This document shows, piece after piece, positions 8,598 through 17,562 of a stretch of 37,200 nucleotides of DNA. The translations under genes and the position numbers were made by a program. The notes below the pieces were generated by a model that ran no database searches, had not been told where the DNA came from, and saw nothing but the letters and a program-made list of their open reading frames with translations. Position 1 is the stretch's first letter; the number at the start of each line of letters is the position of its first letter. The stretch comes from Gammaproteobacteria bacterium (GTDB lineage Bacteria; Pseudomonadota; Gammaproteobacteria; Pseudomonadales; Azotimanducaceae), in the NCBI GenBank assembly GCA_002689445.1, contig NZGC01000090.1, positions 1 to 37,200 of the forward strand, in the 5' to 3' direction.

Positions 8598-8755
8598 AAT
8601 CCCTGTGTACCCGGTTCAAGCACCGGATTTTTGTACTGTTGGGGCTGGCTTGGGCGGACTCCTACGTCACTTAAGACGGGCTTAAAATTTGCGGTAGGTG
8701 TTTGTCCAAAGCTTTGGGTACAATCGCTAGCTGCCGGAAGTTTTTGGAGTCGAAA

Positions 8756-9778
8756 GTGCGGGTTTTAGGGATCGAGACATCATGCGATGAAACGGGTATC
8801 GCACTCTATGACAGCGAGCTGGGTCTACTCGCCGATCTCCTATACAGCCAAATTGATCTGCATCAGGCCTATGGCGGCGTGGTGCCTGAGCTCGCGTCAA
8901 GAGACCATATCAGGCGCTGTTTACCGATGATTGACCAGATCATGACACAAACGAATACCGACAAAGCCCAAATAGACGCCATTGCCTACACTGAAGGGCC
9001 CGGCCTAATCGGCGCTTTGCTGGTTGGCGCCAGCATCGCTAAATCACTGGCTTTAGCCTGGGGTGTGCCTGCAATTGGCGTGCATCACATGGAAGGCCAT
9101 CTGCAAGCAACGCAGATGACCAGCGCACCGCCTGAATATCCTTTTGTCGCGCTGCTGGTTTCGGGCGGGCACACCCAGCTTATGGCCTGCGATGAGCCTG
9201 GACGCTATGAATTGCTGGGCGAGTCTGTCGACGACGCGGCGGGAGAAGCCTTTGACAAGGTAGCTAAAATGCTAGGACTGGGCTATCCCGGTGGACCCGA
9301 AGTCGCCAAACTGGCCCTTGAGGGCGATCCCAGTCGATTTACTTTCCCCAGACCAATGACTCAAAAACCCGGTTTGAATTTCAGTTTCAGTGGACTGAAA
9401 ACCCATACCATGAACACCCTCAATGCTCTTGAGGATCCGAACCACTCTGATCGCGCCGATATTGCCCGAGCCTTTGAAGACGCAGCAGTCGATACCATTG
9501 CGATTAAGTGCGGACGCGCACTCGAGCAGACTGGATTTACCACGCTGGTGGTTGCCGGCGGCGTCAGCGCCAACACGCGGCTACGAGCGACACTGGCAAA
9601 GCTATCGGCTCGGCAAGTGATCAATATCAACTATCCAGAACTAAAATACTGTACTGACAACGGCGCCATGATCGCCATTGCTGGACTACTCAGACAAGCC
9701 CAATGGCAGAGCCACGATCATACCATTGTGGCTCGGCCAAGATGGCCCATGACGGAACTCCCGGCGGTGAGCCTGTGA
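8756..9778 (+). CDS. tsaD: tRNA N6-adenosine threonylcarbamoyltransferase TsaD
   Basis: 340 residues. TsaD transfers the threonylcarbamoyl group onto A37 of ANN-decoding tRNAs, acting with TsaB and TsaE. The GTG at 8756 is chosen because GGAG sits at 8746-8749 with a 6-base spacer, and because it places the metal-binding HHMEGH histidines at 111 and 115, the positions known in E. coli TsaD. Other family motifs are IETSCDETG at 6-14, VSGGHTQL, and GVSANTRLR near the C-terminus. A TACAAT at 8719-8724 could be its -10 element. It overlaps folB by 4 bases (GTGA). The plsY gene often found between tsaD and folB is not here. Confidence 0.96.
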   Translation: MRVLGIETSCDETGIALYDSELGLLADLLYSQIDLHQAYGGVVPELASRDHIRRCLPMIDQIMTQTNTDKAQIDAIAYTEGPGLIGALLVGASIAKSLALAWGVPAIGVHHMEGHLQATQMTSAPPEYPFVALLVSGGHTQLMACDEPGRYELLGESVDDAAGEAFDKVAKMLGLGYPGGPEVAKLALEGDPSRFTFPRPMTQKPGLNFSFSGLKTHTMNTLNALEDPNHSDRADIARAFEDAAVDTIAIKCGRALEQTGFTTLVVAGGVSANTRLRATLAKLSARQVININYPELKYCTDNGAMIAIAGLLRQAQWQSHDHTIVARPRWPMTELPAVSL

Positions 9779-10140
9779 ACAATGCTGGGCGCATCACAGT
9801 ATCTAGACTTGAAATTGACACGATCGTTGGTGCCTACGCCCGCGAGCGTAAGGTGCTTCAAACGATTTACCTCGATCTCGACATCGACTACGACTTTGGC
9901 CCGCCCGCGGCGAGCGACGATTTGACGGCAGCCGTTGACTACCATCATCTCAGCAATCAGCTCACTCGCTATATCCAAGACCAGCAGTTTGAATTGCTAG
10001 AGACGCTCACTGTCTCTAGCAGCGCCTTTCTACTCGAGCACTATCCGTCGATTCGAGGGCTGACCATCACCGTGCACAAGCCCAGCGCATTGGGTAGTGC
10101 CGAGCAGGTTTCCGCGAGTTTTTCTCAATCCGCAACCTAA
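9775..10140 (+). CDS. folB: Dihydroneopterin aldolase FolB
   Basis: 121 residues, the normal FolB length. It converts 7,8-dihydroneopterin to 6-hydroxymethyl-dihydropterin in folate synthesis. Features are the N-terminal strand [20 protein letters not shown], the FELLETL segment holding the substrate-binding Glu, and the C-terminal TVHKPSAL with the catalytic Lys. The GTG at 9775 is chosen because it makes a GTGA overlap with the tsaD stop, has GGTGAG at 9765-9770, and gives the family length; an upstream in-frame codon would add 24 residues that fall inside tsaD. Translational coupling to tsaD is likely. Confidence 0.93.
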   Translation: MNNAGRITVSRLEIDTIVGAYARERKVLQTIYLDLDIDYDFGPPAASDDLTAAVDYHHLSNQLTRYIQDQQFELLETLTVSSSAFLLEHYPSIRGLTITVHKPSALGSAEQVSASFSQSAT

Positions 10141-10148
10141 GACGATCT

Positions 10149-10176
10149 TTGATGTCGTTGCCTGAGACGCTATACT
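10149..10176 (+). promoter_or_regulatory. Candidate promoter for the CNBD-rhodanese / coq7 pair
   Basis: TTGATG (10149-10154) and TATACT (10171-10176) are spaced by 16 bp, with transcription expected near 10183. That gives a leader of about 24 bases to the ATG at 10207 but only about 9 to the TTG at 10192, which favours the ATG. Confidence 0.5.
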
Positions 10177-10206
10177 GAGCGGCCGATCAACTTGGTTCGC
10201 GACCCA

Positions 10207-11223
10207 ATGCTTGAATCACATTTACCCATTTTGAAACGATTGAGCCCTTTTGCTGCCTTGAATGAAGCTGATCTGGAACCTATCGTCGCCCAGGGCAGTT
10301 TCAAAACCCTTGATCGCGGTAGCATGTTGTTCAAGCGATCCAGCTCTGATACTCATTCCCACTGGTTGTTGAGCGGACGTTTAAATCTGATTAATGATGC
10401 TTTCGAGAATCGTGTATTTACCGAGTCAGATAGTCAGAGTTATGGCGCAGTCGATGAGTTCGACCCCCACAGAGTGTCTGCTGTCTGCGAGCAAACCTGC
10501 GTGATCTTCAGCTTGCCTAAAACGGTTCAAGAAAAAATTACCACGCTACTCGAGTCAGCTGCCGAGGCTGCCGATCAAGACACCGCGAATTCTCAATGGA
10601 TGGAGCGTTTGCTCCGCACCCCCCTGTTCGAATTCATACCTGCAGCCAATATCCAGCAATTATTCAAAATCTTCGAGTCGGTTTCCGCAATCAAAGGTGA
10701 GGTCATCGTAAAACAGGGTGATCCAGGCGATTACTTTTATGTCATCAAGTCAGGCGCTCTCACGGTCTCCATAGAGTCTCAACAGGGTGTACAGCAAGTG
10801 GCCGAATTAACCGCTGGTCAAACCTTCGGCCAAGACGCGCTGGTCAGTGACCTACCCAGAAATGCCACAGTCACCGCGACAACCGCTTGTCAGTTAGCAC
10901 GAATTTCGGAGCCCGACTTCGAGCAGCTACTCATGACCCCAGTGATTGGAATGGTCAAAAAAGAAGAGCTTGATGCCCTTGCTGCAGCCGAGGGCGCGCC
11001 CATCACGATTATCGACATCCGGGTCGACGAGGAGAGTAAGCCCTTGAATGATGTCGCTTCCATCTCGATACCCTTCATCCAATTGCGAGACCATCTTAAC
11101 GAGTTACCCAAGGACGTCATCTACGTCGTTCAAGGACCCAGCTCACCAAAGATAGGCATGGTCGGAGCCTATCTGCTGAATGAGAATGGCTTTATCGCCT
11201 ATGTTCTGGAGCAACACTCATGA
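10207..11223 (+). CDS. Double cyclic-nucleotide-binding domain protein with C-terminal rhodanese-like domain
   Basis: About 338 residues, no signal peptide or membrane helix. The N-terminal third resembles a degenerate cNMP-binding/RmlC jelly roll. The middle is a better cNMP-binding domain: GEVIVKQGDPGDYFYVIKSG and a phosphate-binding cassette FGQDALVSDLPRNATV in which the usual Glu of FGE is Gln while the Arg is kept. The last 80 or so residues (ITIIDIRVDEE, then YLLNENGF) look like a rhodanese fold. The catalytic loop reads VIYVVQGPSSPKIG, so the active-site Cys is missing and sulfurtransferase activity is unlikely. There is no helix-turn-helix, so it is not a CRP-type regulator. A TTG at 10192 is an alternative start. 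Its TGA overlaps the coq7 ATG by 4 bases (ATGA). Confidence 0.85.
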   Translation: MLESHLPILKRLSPFAALNEADLEPIVAQGSFKTLDRGSMLFKRSSSDTHSHWLLSGRLNLINDAFENRVFTESDSQSYGAVDEFDPHRVSAVCEQTCVIFSLPKTVQEKITTLLESAAEAADQDTANSQWMERLLRTPLFEFIPAANIQQLFKIFESVSAIKGEVIVKQGDPGDYFYVIKSGALTVSIESQQGVQQVAELTAGQTFGQDALVSDLPRNATVTATTACQLARISEPDFEQLLMTPVIGMVKKEELDALAAAEGAPITIIDIRVDEESKPLNDVASISIPFIQLRDHLNELPKDVIYVVQGPSSPKIGMVGAYLLNENGFIAYVLEQHS

Positions 11224-11861
11224 GGCGGTCGCTCAGCCTCTTGGATGAGGTCATCAAGCATGTGGATGTGGGTCTAAAAACTGTTACCGGCTCACTGCCG
11301 GCTAACCCTCGCTTTTCGTACCCAGCGGACTCGAGCGATGAGGCCCTTTCGAGGGCGGATAAAATTCGCTCAAGCCAGTTAATGCGCATCAACCATTGCG
11401 GTGAAGTCTGCGCTCAAGGCCTCTATCACGGCCAATCGAGCACCGCCCGATCCAAAGAGACCCGAAAACATCTCGCCGCAGCCGCCGAGGACGAACGCAA
11501 GCACCTCATCTGGTGTCAAACTCGTTTACAAGAGCTCGACAGCCATACCAGCTTTTTAAATCCAATCTGGTATGCGGCCTCTTGGATGACCGGCGCCGTC
11601 ACTGGATTATTTGGCGACAAAATTAGTCTAGGGTTTATTGCAGCCACTGAAGAAGAGGTCTGCCAGCATCTCGATCGACATCTCGACGAATTACCCTCAG
11701 CAGATGATCGCTCAAGAGCCATCATTGACGCCATGAAGGCCGACGAGGCCCATCATCAGCAAGATGCAATCTCACAGGGCGGCACTGAGTTTCCCGCGGC
11801 CATTAAACGGGCGATGGCTCTTCAGGCCAAAGTGATGACAGAAACGACTCGGTGGGTTTAA
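11220..11861 (+). CDS. coq7: 2-polyprenyl-3-methyl-6-methoxy-1,4-benzoquinone monooxygenase (demethoxyubiquinone hydroxylase) Coq7
   Basis: 213 residues of the COQ7/CAT5 di-iron carboxylate family, which hydroxylates demethoxyubiquinone with O2 in the penultimate step of ubiquinone synthesis. Candidate iron ligands are Glu62 in NHCGEV, Glu92 and His95 in EDERKHL, a Glu in ATEEEV near 144-146, and Glu176 and His179 in DEAHH. The length and N-terminal RINHCGEVCAQGLYHG stretch fit the gammaproteobacterial type that replaces UbiF. GGAG lies 8 bases before the ATG, and the gene is translationally coupled to the preceding CNBD-rhodanese gene. Its TAA overlaps the stop of the convergent VOC gene. 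Confidence 0.96.
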   Translation: MRRSLSLLDEVIKHVDVGLKTVTGSLPANPRFSYPADSSDEALSRADKIRSSQLMRINHCGEVCAQGLYHGQSSTARSKETRKHLAAAAEDERKHLIWCQTRLQELDSHTSFLNPIWYAASWMTGAVTGLFGDKISLGFIAATEEEVCQHLDRHLDELPSADDRSRAIIDAMKADEAHHQQDAISQGGTEFPAAIKRAMALQAKVMTETTRWV

Positions 11862-12265
11862 TCCGAACGCGCCTTATCTGCCGCCGCAATGGGAGGGTGA
11901 TAAATGAGTTGGACACGAATACCGCCGGGCGCCAAACAATAAAAACTGACGGCACCATCTCGGTGGGTTCTAGGCTCGGTTAGCAGCGTAACGCCGTTAC
12001 CTTGCAAAAATTCCGCCCATCGCATTACCTCCTCAGGATCACTTAAGAAATAACCGATATGGTCCAATTGCCCCTGTACCGGCGGCTCCGACACCGCATG
12101 CAGAGCCAAATTGTCGTTACCAGAGGTTAGATAGACGTTACTTTCATCCGGCCGCCACTCGACTTCCATACCCATTAGGTCAACAAAAAAAGCTTCGGCT
12201 TCTACCAGGTCAGGAACAAACAGCGCAACATGTCGAAGACCCGCTGTCTTGGAGGGTCGCTCCAT
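11858..12265 (-). CDS. VOC (glyoxalase/bleomycin resistance/dioxygenase) family protein
   Basis: 135 residues with two beta-alpha-beta-beta-beta units of the vicinal oxygen chelate fold. The first starts GLRHVALFVPDL (His12 as a likely metal ligand) and the second QLDHIGYFLSD (His69). The closing strand is IRVQLIYHP, where many family members carry a Glu ligand but this one has Gln119. The reaction is therefore uncertain; the size suits a glyoxalase-I-like lyase or a fosfomycin/catechol-type enzyme. The ATG at 12265 has an excellent GGAGGAG upstream. It begins one base after the osmC stop, so the two form an operon. Confidence 0.85.
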   Translation of the reverse strand: MERPSKTAGLRHVALFVPDLVEAEAFFVDLMGMEVEWRPDESNVYLTSGNDNLALHAVSEPPVQGQLDHIGYFLSDPEEVMRWAEFLQGNGVTLLTEPRTHRDGAVSFYCLAPGGIRVQLIYHPPIAAADKARSD

Positions 12266-12266
12266 A

Positions 12267-12689
12267 TTATCTCTCCTCCGCAATTTCGAAGGTATGATCG
12301 ATGTCGACACCGCCAACTTCTAGCATCAGCGAGGCTGAGCAATACTTCTCGGCGGACAATTTCACGGCACGCGCCACGAGCTTTTCATTGAGGTTACGAC
12401 CCATGACTTTAAAGTGAAGTGAGATTTGGGTGAACACGGCCGGAATCTGGTCAGCGCGCTGGGCTTCAATCTGCACCTCACAATCTTCGATCAATTGCCG
12501 TGATTTTTTCAGTATCGTAACAACATCAAAACTGGTACATCCCCCAAGACCCAATAAAAGCAATTCCATCGGCCTAAACCCTTGGTTTTGGCCGCCATCC
12601 TCCTCAGGACCATCCATCATCACTTGGTGTCCTGAATCAGATTCGCCGACAAAACAGACGTTGTTCTGCCACTTCACGCTAACCTTCAT
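12267..12689 (-). CDS. OsmC family protein
   Basis: 140 residues of the OsmC/Ohr superfamily, whose members reduce organic or fatty-acid hydroperoxides with a thiol pair. The two conserved cysteines are present, Cys51 in LGGCTSFD and Cys117 in EKYCSASL. The arrangement is that of the YhfA-like subgroup found near crp/vfr in Pseudomonas (from memory), whose substrate is not well defined. The ATG at 12689 gives the family length and has AAGGAA upstream; the reading frame extends 30 codons further to a TTG, but that stretch is valine/aspartate-rich repeat-like sequence without family similarity. It pairs with the VOC gene and follows trpC after 176 bases. Confidence 0.88.
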   Translation of the reverse strand: MKVSVKWQNNVCFVGESDSGHQVMMDGPEEDGGQNQGFRPMELLLLGLGGCTSFDVVTILKKSRQLIEDCEVQIEAQRADQIPAVFTQISLHFKVMGRNLNEKLVARAVKLSAEKYCSASLMLEVGGVDIDHTFEIAEER

Positions 12690-12865
12690 ACCTCTTGTTC
12701 CTTTATCTACCGAGACATCAACCGTGATATCAACCGCGACGCCTCTTTGAGCGAGCTCTTTGCCGCTTTGATCATACAATTAGGCCTCGCCCCTTCTCCG
12801 CAATCTACGCAAAAAACGCCTTCTCACGCCAGTATTATCCGCGACTGATCACCCAGCAGAACCGA

Positions 12866-13657
12866 CTAATTTGAAAACAAACCTTTAAGTTTTTCACCCG
12901 GATTTTCTGCCCGCATAAAGGCTTCCCCGACTAAAAAAGCGCCAACTCCGGCATTCGTCATGAGCTCAACATCGCTCGGCGTATGAATACCGCTTTCCGT
13001 TACCACTAAAGTTTGCTCCGGAATTTCGCCCAATAAATCGATCGTCGTCGATAACGACACCGAAAAATCATGAAGATTGCGATTATTAATGCCAAGCATC
13101 TTAGGGTTTAGCCGCAACGCGCGACGACACTCATCGGCATTGTGCACCTCGATCAAAACATCCAATCCTAAACTCATCGCCTGCTGGTAAAACTGTTCCA
13201 GTTTCGCATCATCTAAAATCGCCACAATCAATAAAATACAATCTGCACCTAGCTCGTAGGACTCGTAAATTTGGTAGGCATCAACGATGAAATCCTTCCG
13301 CAGTACCGGGAGCGATGAATGCTCTCGAGCCAGTATTAAGTCAGTATCGGCTCCAAAGAAAAATGGGGTATCTGTCAAACAAGACAGACACGCGGCGCCC
13401 GAGGCATCATAAGCGGCCGCGATCTCCGACACATTAAACTCAGACCGAATGATGCCCTTTGAAGGAGAGCCCTTCTTGATCTCTGCGATAACGGCTGGAA
13501 GTGCCCTCTCGGTTCGAGCTTGAAGCGCGGCTATAAAACCGCGTAACTCGGTATCACGATTAAGGCTCTTAGCATCGCGAGGTACCTGCTGGCGCTGGTT
13601 TTCAACGTGGTCTCTTTTTTTGGCAACTATTTTCTCGAGCACCGTTGGCGTTGTCAT
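12866..13657 (-). CDS. trpC: Indole-3-glycerol phosphate synthase TrpC
   Basis: 263-residue monofunctional TIM barrel that closes the indole ring of CdRP in tryptophan synthesis. Recognisable motifs are IAEIKKGSPSKG (catalytic Lys and the phosphate loop), the LRKDFIVD strand with the catalytic Lys, GINNRNL, and VTESGIHTPSDV near the C-terminus. It is not fused to TrpF, unlike in enterobacteria. Its ATG overlaps the trpD TGA (ATGA, 13654-13657). It is the distal gene of trpE-G-D-C; trpF, trpB and trpA are not in the window. Confidence 0.97.
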   Translation of the reverse strand: MTTPTVLEKIVAKKRDHVENQRQQVPRDAKSLNRDTELRGFIAALQARTERALPAVIAEIKKGSPSKGIIRSEFNVSEIAAAYDASGAACLSCLTDTPFFFGADTDLILAREHSSLPVLRKDFIVDAYQIYESYELGADCILLIVAILDDAKLEQFYQQAMSLGLDVLIEVHNADECRRALRLNPKMLGINNRNLHDFSVSLSTTIDLLGEIPEQTLVVTESGIHTPSDVELMTNAGVGAFLVGEAFMRAENPGEKLKGLFSN

Positions 13658-14682
13658 GGCATATCCGCTGTTAACTGTTGCGTCAATGAAATTAACTGAT
13701 CAAATTTAGCTTTAGCAGCACCAGAGGCTATCGACTGTTTCGCCTGCGCAACGCCTTCGGCAAGATTCTCGCTAGCGCCACTGACATAGATTGCAGCCCC
13801 GGCGTTCAGACACACAAAATCGCTCGCAGTGCGATGACTCCCCGTTAAAGCGGCCATCACCAGCGCCAAGCTCTCTTGACTATTTTCGATCCTCAGATCG
13901 TCCCAAGACTGGGTCTCAATCCCTACATCCTCTGGGGACACCGAGTATTCCGATATCGTTCCATTGACGAGTTCAACCACGCGGGTCGGAGCGGCAACGC
14001 TCAATTCATCAAGACCATCTTCAGAGTGCACAACCATCACTCGGCGACTTCCCAGCCTCTGCAACACCTCGGCTAGGGGCCGCAACCAAACCGGGTCAAA
14101 AACACCGAGTACTTGGTTTTCCGTACCTGCAGGGTTACTTAGCGGGCCAAGCAGATTAAACATCGTACGGAATTTGAGTTCCTTTCTCGCGCCAACGGCA
14201 TGCCGCATCGCACTGTGGTGATTCTGTGCAAACAGAAACCCAACCCCAACAGATTCAACACAATGCGCAACTTGCTCCGGCGTTAGCGTCAATTGCACCC
14301 CTGCGGCCTCCAACACATCCGCCGCACCACTTTTCCCGGAGGCTGCCCGGTTACCATGCTTTGCTACCCGCACGCCGGCACCCGCTGCCACGAAAGCGCT
14401 GGCGGTCGAGACGTTGAATTTCGGGAGGCCACTACCACCAGTGCCACAGATATCAACCAGCCCTCCGGTCGACAATGCCACTTTTGTCGAGAGTCCGCGC
14501 ATCACTTCCGCCGCGGCTGCAATCTCCTCCACGGTTTCGCCTTTGACTCTTAGTGCAGTCAAAGCCGCACCAATTTGAGCCTGAGTTGCAGCTCCCGTCA
14601 TGATCGTTTGCATGAGCTCGATCATTGCTTCCCTCGACAGATCCTTACCTTCGATCAAGGTTGCCAGAATATCGGTAATCAA
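13654..14682 (-). CDS. trpD: Anthranilate phosphoribosyltransferase TrpD
   Basis: 342 residues, the usual length. It couples anthranilate to PRPP. The PRPP-binding glycine loop [14 protein letters not shown], the [12 protein letters not shown] segment and the EDGLDELS metal motif are all present. The start is TTG at 14682, giving [12 protein letters not shown]; it overlaps the trpG TGA as TTGA and has AGGGG 8-9 bases upstream in the end of trpG, which supports this non-ATG start. Translation is therefore likely coupled to trpG. Confidence 0.97.
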   Translation of the reverse strand: MITDILATLIEGKDLSREAMIELMQTIMTGAATQAQIGAALTALRVKGETVEEIAAAAEVMRGLSTKVALSTGGLVDICGTGGSGLPKFNVSTASAFVAAGAGVRVAKHGNRAASGKSGAADVLEAAGVQLTLTPEQVAHCVESVGVGFLFAQNHHSAMRHAVGARKELKFRTMFNLLGPLSNPAGTENQVLGVFDPVWLRPLAEVLQRLGSRRVMVVHSEDGLDELSVAAPTRVVELVNGTISEYSVSPEDVGIETQSWDDLRIENSQESLALVMAALTGSHRTASDFVCLNAGAAIYVSGASENLAEGVAQAKQSIASGAAKAKFDQLISLTQQLTADMP

Positions 14683-15269
14683 TCTAAAACCCCTTGCTTT
14701 AGAAAATTGGCTAATAGCGCATGCCCCTGCTCGGAGAGAATGGACTCCGGGTGAAATTGCACCCCTTCAATGGCATAGTTCTTATGTCGGACCCCCATGA
14801 TGGCCTCAACTTGACCGTCTTCATCTTCAGTCCAGGCAGTAACCTCAAGATCAGCCGGCAGAGAATCCGGGTGAATCACCAACGAGTGATATCGCGTTGC
14901 GGTAAATGGCGAAGTTAAGTCCTTAAAAACCCCCGTACCATGGTGATGAATCATCGAGGTTTTACCGTGCATCACGGTATTGGCGCGAACAATCTCTGCA
15001 CCATAGACCTGTCCTATACTTTGATGACCCAAGCAGATCCCTAGAATCGGAATGCGACCTGCAAACTGCTCGATCAGGCTCATTGAAATGCCCGCCTCAT
15101 TGGGGGTGCAAGGACCCGGGGATATTACAAGGTTATCGGGCGCCATTTGCTCGACATCGCTCACACTGATTTGATCGTTGCGGACCACTTCTACGTCAGC
15201 GCCCAATTCAAACAAATACTGCACGATGTTATACGTAAAAGAATCGTAATTATCGATCATTAACAACAT
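14679..15269 (-). CDS. trpG: Anthranilate synthase component II (glutamine amidotransferase) TrpG
   Basis: 196 residues, class I glutamine amidotransferase that supplies ammonia to TrpE (and possibly to PabB for folate). The nucleophile elbow is [10 protein letters not shown] with the catalytic Cys near residue 79; the His-Glu pair is in VQFHPESIL. The oxyanion region [11 protein letters not shown] is complete. The ATG at 15269 gives [14 protein letters not shown]; a second ATG three codons later is possible. It follows trpE after 88 bases containing a small GC-rich hairpin. Confidence 0.96.
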   Translation of the reverse strand: MLLMIDNYDSFTYNIVQYLFELGADVEVVRNDQISVSDVEQMAPDNLVISPGPCTPNEAGISMSLIEQFAGRIPILGICLGHQSIGQVYGAEIVRANTVMHGKTSMIHHHGTGVFKDLTSPFTATRYHSLVIHPDSLPADLEVTAWTEDEDGQVEAIMGVRHKNYAIEGVQFHPESILSEQGHALLANFLKQGVLD

Positions 15270-15289
15270 AGTCTATTCCGCTTCTGCTG

Positions 15290-15307
15290 GCCGCCGTGAT
15301 TGGCGGC
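15290..15307 (-). other. GC-rich hairpin between trpE and trpG
   Basis: GCCGCC, a 6-base loop and GGCGGC form a perfect 6-bp stem in the 88-base trpE-trpG gap. No T tract follows on the minus strand, so it is more likely an RNA-stability or partial-termination element than a full terminator. Confidence 0.4.
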
Positions 15308-15357
15308 AACCCTGACTGACCGAATAACCGCTAGCAACATTTGACTGAGCCCCTGAT

Positions 15358-16884
15358 TCATCGATTGCTGGTCGGATCGTCGTTAAATCGCAAGCCGTTC
15401 TCCGCAATCATAGCCGCCTCGATCACCGACTGAGCTTTATTCTGGGTTTCTTTCCATTCTAGCGCTGGAGAAGAATCCGCAACAACGCCAGCGCCGGCTT
15501 GAACATACAAACGACCGTCTTTGATGACCGCGGTTCGAATTGCGATGGCGGTATCCATTTGGCCCTGCCATGACAAATATCCGACTGCGCCACCAAAGAT
15601 ACCCCGTTTAACCGGCTCAAATTGATCAATCAGCTCCAGCGCTCGAACTTTAGGGGCACCACTTAGCGTTCCGACAGGTAGGGTCGCTCGCAACACATCA
15701 ATACAACTCAATCCGGCTCGCAAACGGCCTGTGACATTAGATGCAATGTGCATCACGTGGGCATATCGCTCGATGGACATCATATCGGAGACTTCTACAG
15801 AGCCAGGTTCACAAACGCGACCTATATCGTTCCGCCCTAAATCGATCAACATTAGGTGTTCGGCGAGCTCTTTAGGATCACTGAGCAGTTCAGCCTCCAT
15901 AGCAGCATCATCTTCTGCGCTTCTACCTCGCCGCCGAGTTCCAGCTAGAGGCCTGACGGTGACCTCACCTTGCTCAAGACGAGCGAGAATCTCCGGTGAG
16001 GAGGACACAATTTGCTCCGATTCTAGATCCATGAAATACATGTAAGGCGATGGATTTAAGGCTCTAAGCGCCCGGTACAAATTCAGTGGATCTGCTTCAA
16101 ATCCACAACTGAGGCGTTGCGACAAAATCACTTGCATACAGTCACCAGCAAGAATGAAATCCTTCAATGATTCAACCGCCGCTTTGAAGGCATCCTCTGG
16201 ATAGGACGTCTCAAAATCTGTTGCGACCAGTGCTGGTGACACCTGGGGACGACTCAGCGCCTCCGGTATTTCGGCCAGCAACGCACCTTCCATCGCATCA
16301 AGCCTCAACCCGGCTTGCAGCATTGCCTCTTCAGAGGCATCTTGCACATGGGTGATGAGATGCATTCGCCCTTTCACATTATCAAACACAATCACATCGT
16401 CCGATATCATGAGGACAATGTCGTCTGTCCCCAAATCGTCAGTCGGCGTCGTGTGTCGAATCTTGGGCTCAACATAACGCACGGTATCGTAACCAAAATA
16501 ACCGACCAAGCCCCCGGTATATTTTGGCATTCCAGCCCTAGCTGGGTAACTGAAAGTCGCTTGCAGTTGTTCAATTTCTGCCAGAGGGTCTTCGATCCTC
16601 TCAGACCGGGTCACTTGGCCTTGGTCGAACAGGGTTAGCTCATAGCCCGAAATTCGGACCACACGTCTCGCCGGCAAACCAATAATCGAGTAACGCGACC
16701 ATTTCTCGCCGCCTTGATTGGCTGACTCAAGTAAATAACTGTAAGGCCCACGAGCAACTTTTACATAACACGATAGCGGTGTTTCAAAATCAGCGACCAA
16801 CTCGCGACAGATCGGCAAATGCCGGTAACCTTCCGCAATGAGATCCTCTAAATAAGCCTGAGCACCAAATGCCGACTCGTTCAT
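15358..16884 (-). CDS. trpE: Anthranilate synthase component I TrpE
   Basis: 508 residues. It converts chorismate plus ammonia to anthranilate. The N-terminal domain includes LLESANQGGEKWSRYSIIG, where the LLES tryptophan-feedback motif is visible near residues 51-54. The C-terminal chorismate-binding domain includes PSPYMYFMDLE, RPLAGTRRRG, DLGRNDIGRV and GTLSGAPKVRA. Feedback inhibition by tryptophan is therefore expected. It starts only 6 bases after rpe, so the two are co-transcribed; no leader peptide or attenuator lies in front. The phosphoglycolate phosphatase gene often found between rpe and trpE is missing here. Confidence 0.97.
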   Translation of the reverse strand: MNESAFGAQAYLEDLIAEGYRHLPICRELVADFETPLSCYVKVARGPYSYLLESANQGGEKWSRYSIIGLPARRVVRISGYELTLFDQGQVTRSERIEDPLAEIEQLQATFSYPARAGMPKYTGGLVGYFGYDTVRYVEPKIRHTTPTDDLGTDDIVLMISDDVIVFDNVKGRMHLITHVQDASEEAMLQAGLRLDAMEGALLAEIPEALSRPQVSPALVATDFETSYPEDAFKAAVESLKDFILAGDCMQVILSQRLSCGFEADPLNLYRALRALNPSPYMYFMDLESEQIVSSSPEILARLEQGEVTVRPLAGTRRRGRSAEDDAAMEAELLSDPKELAEHLMLIDLGRNDIGRVCEPGSVEVSDMMSIERYAHVMHIASNVTGRLRAGLSCIDVLRATLPVGTLSGAPKVRALELIDQFEPVKRGIFGGAVGYLSWQGQMDTAIAIRTAVIKDGRLYVQAGAGVVADSSPALEWKETQNKAQSVIEAAMIAENGLRFNDDPTSNR

Positions 16885-16890
16885 CGTAGT

Positions 16891-17562
16891 TTATCCAACC
16901 TCTAATGCCCGACGCATTGCGGCAATGGTTTCTTGATAGTTAGCGCTGCCGTATATCGCGGACCCTGCGACAAACGTGTCTGCGCCTGAGGCGCCGATTG
17001 CTCCAATGTTGTCAGTTTTTACACCGCCATCGACTTCCAGTCGTATCGAATGCCCACTTGCATCAATCAATCGGCGAATCGATTGAATCTTGGCATGCGT
17101 GCTATCGATGAAAGTTTGGCCGCCGAAACCCGGATTGATCGACATCACCAAAATCATATCAAGCTTATCGAGCACATGATCTAGACAATGTATGGAGGTC
17201 GCTGGGTTTAAAACGAGACCAGCCTTCAAGCCTGCGGATCGAATCATTTCCAGCGATCGATCAACGTGCTTGGAAGCTTCAGGATGAAACGTAATATAAC
17301 TGGCTCCCGCCTCTATGAAATCCCCAATCAAGCGGTCGACAGGCTCGACCATCAGATGAACATCAATAGCGGCTTCGACACCGTAATTACGCAAAGCTCG
17401 GCAAACCATCGGCCCAATGGTGAGATTCGGCACATAATGGTTGTCCATGACATCAAAATGAATGAGGTCAGCACCCGCTGTCAGGACGGCTTCAACCTCT
17501 TCTCCTAATCGCGCAAAATCTGCTGCTAATATTGAAGGCGCTATCCAATTATCTTGTTTCAT
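16891..17562 (-). CDS. rpe: Ribulose-phosphate 3-epimerase Rpe
   Basis: 223 residues, standard length. It interconverts ribulose-5-phosphate and xylulose-5-phosphate in the pentose phosphate pathway. Motifs visible: [32 protein letters not shown] with the metal His and catalytic Asp, [16 protein letters not shown], and EVDGGV with the second catalytic Asp. The ATG at 17562 has AGGAGAG upstream; reading-frame sequence beyond it is not family-like. It lies 88 bases after murU and 6 bases before trpE, so it links sugar-phosphate metabolism with the trp genes. Confidence 0.97.
   Translation of the reverse strand: MKQDNWIAPSILAADFARLGEEVEAVLTAGADLIHFDVMDNHYVPNLTIGPMVCRALRNYGVEAAIDVHLMVEPVDRLIGDFIEAGASYITFHPEASKHVDRSLEMIRSAGLKAGLVLNPATSIHCLDHVLDKLDMILVMSINPGFGGQTFIDSTHAKIQSIRRLIDASGHSIRLEVDGGVKTDNIGAIGASGADTFVAGSAIYGSANYQETIAAMRRALEVG

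Noticed and set aside
8611-8632. CCGGT-TCAAGC-ACCGG followed by ATTTTT, resembling a tRNA T arm or a plus-strand terminator.
   Set aside because: The T-arm pairing fails when the TTCAAGC loop is placed in the tRNA register, no other tRNA arms are nearby, and no plus-strand gene lies upstream to be terminated. It falls just upstream of the rpsU promoter and is probably chance.
12690-12779. 30-codon N-terminal extension of the OsmC gene to an upstream TTG.
   Set aside because: The extension is unlike the OsmC family, whereas the internal ATG at 12689 gives the usual length and has AAGGAA upstream.
16885-16890. Expected trp leader peptide/attenuator before trpE.
   Set aside because: Only 6 bases separate rpe from trpE, so no leader peptide or attenuator can be located there.
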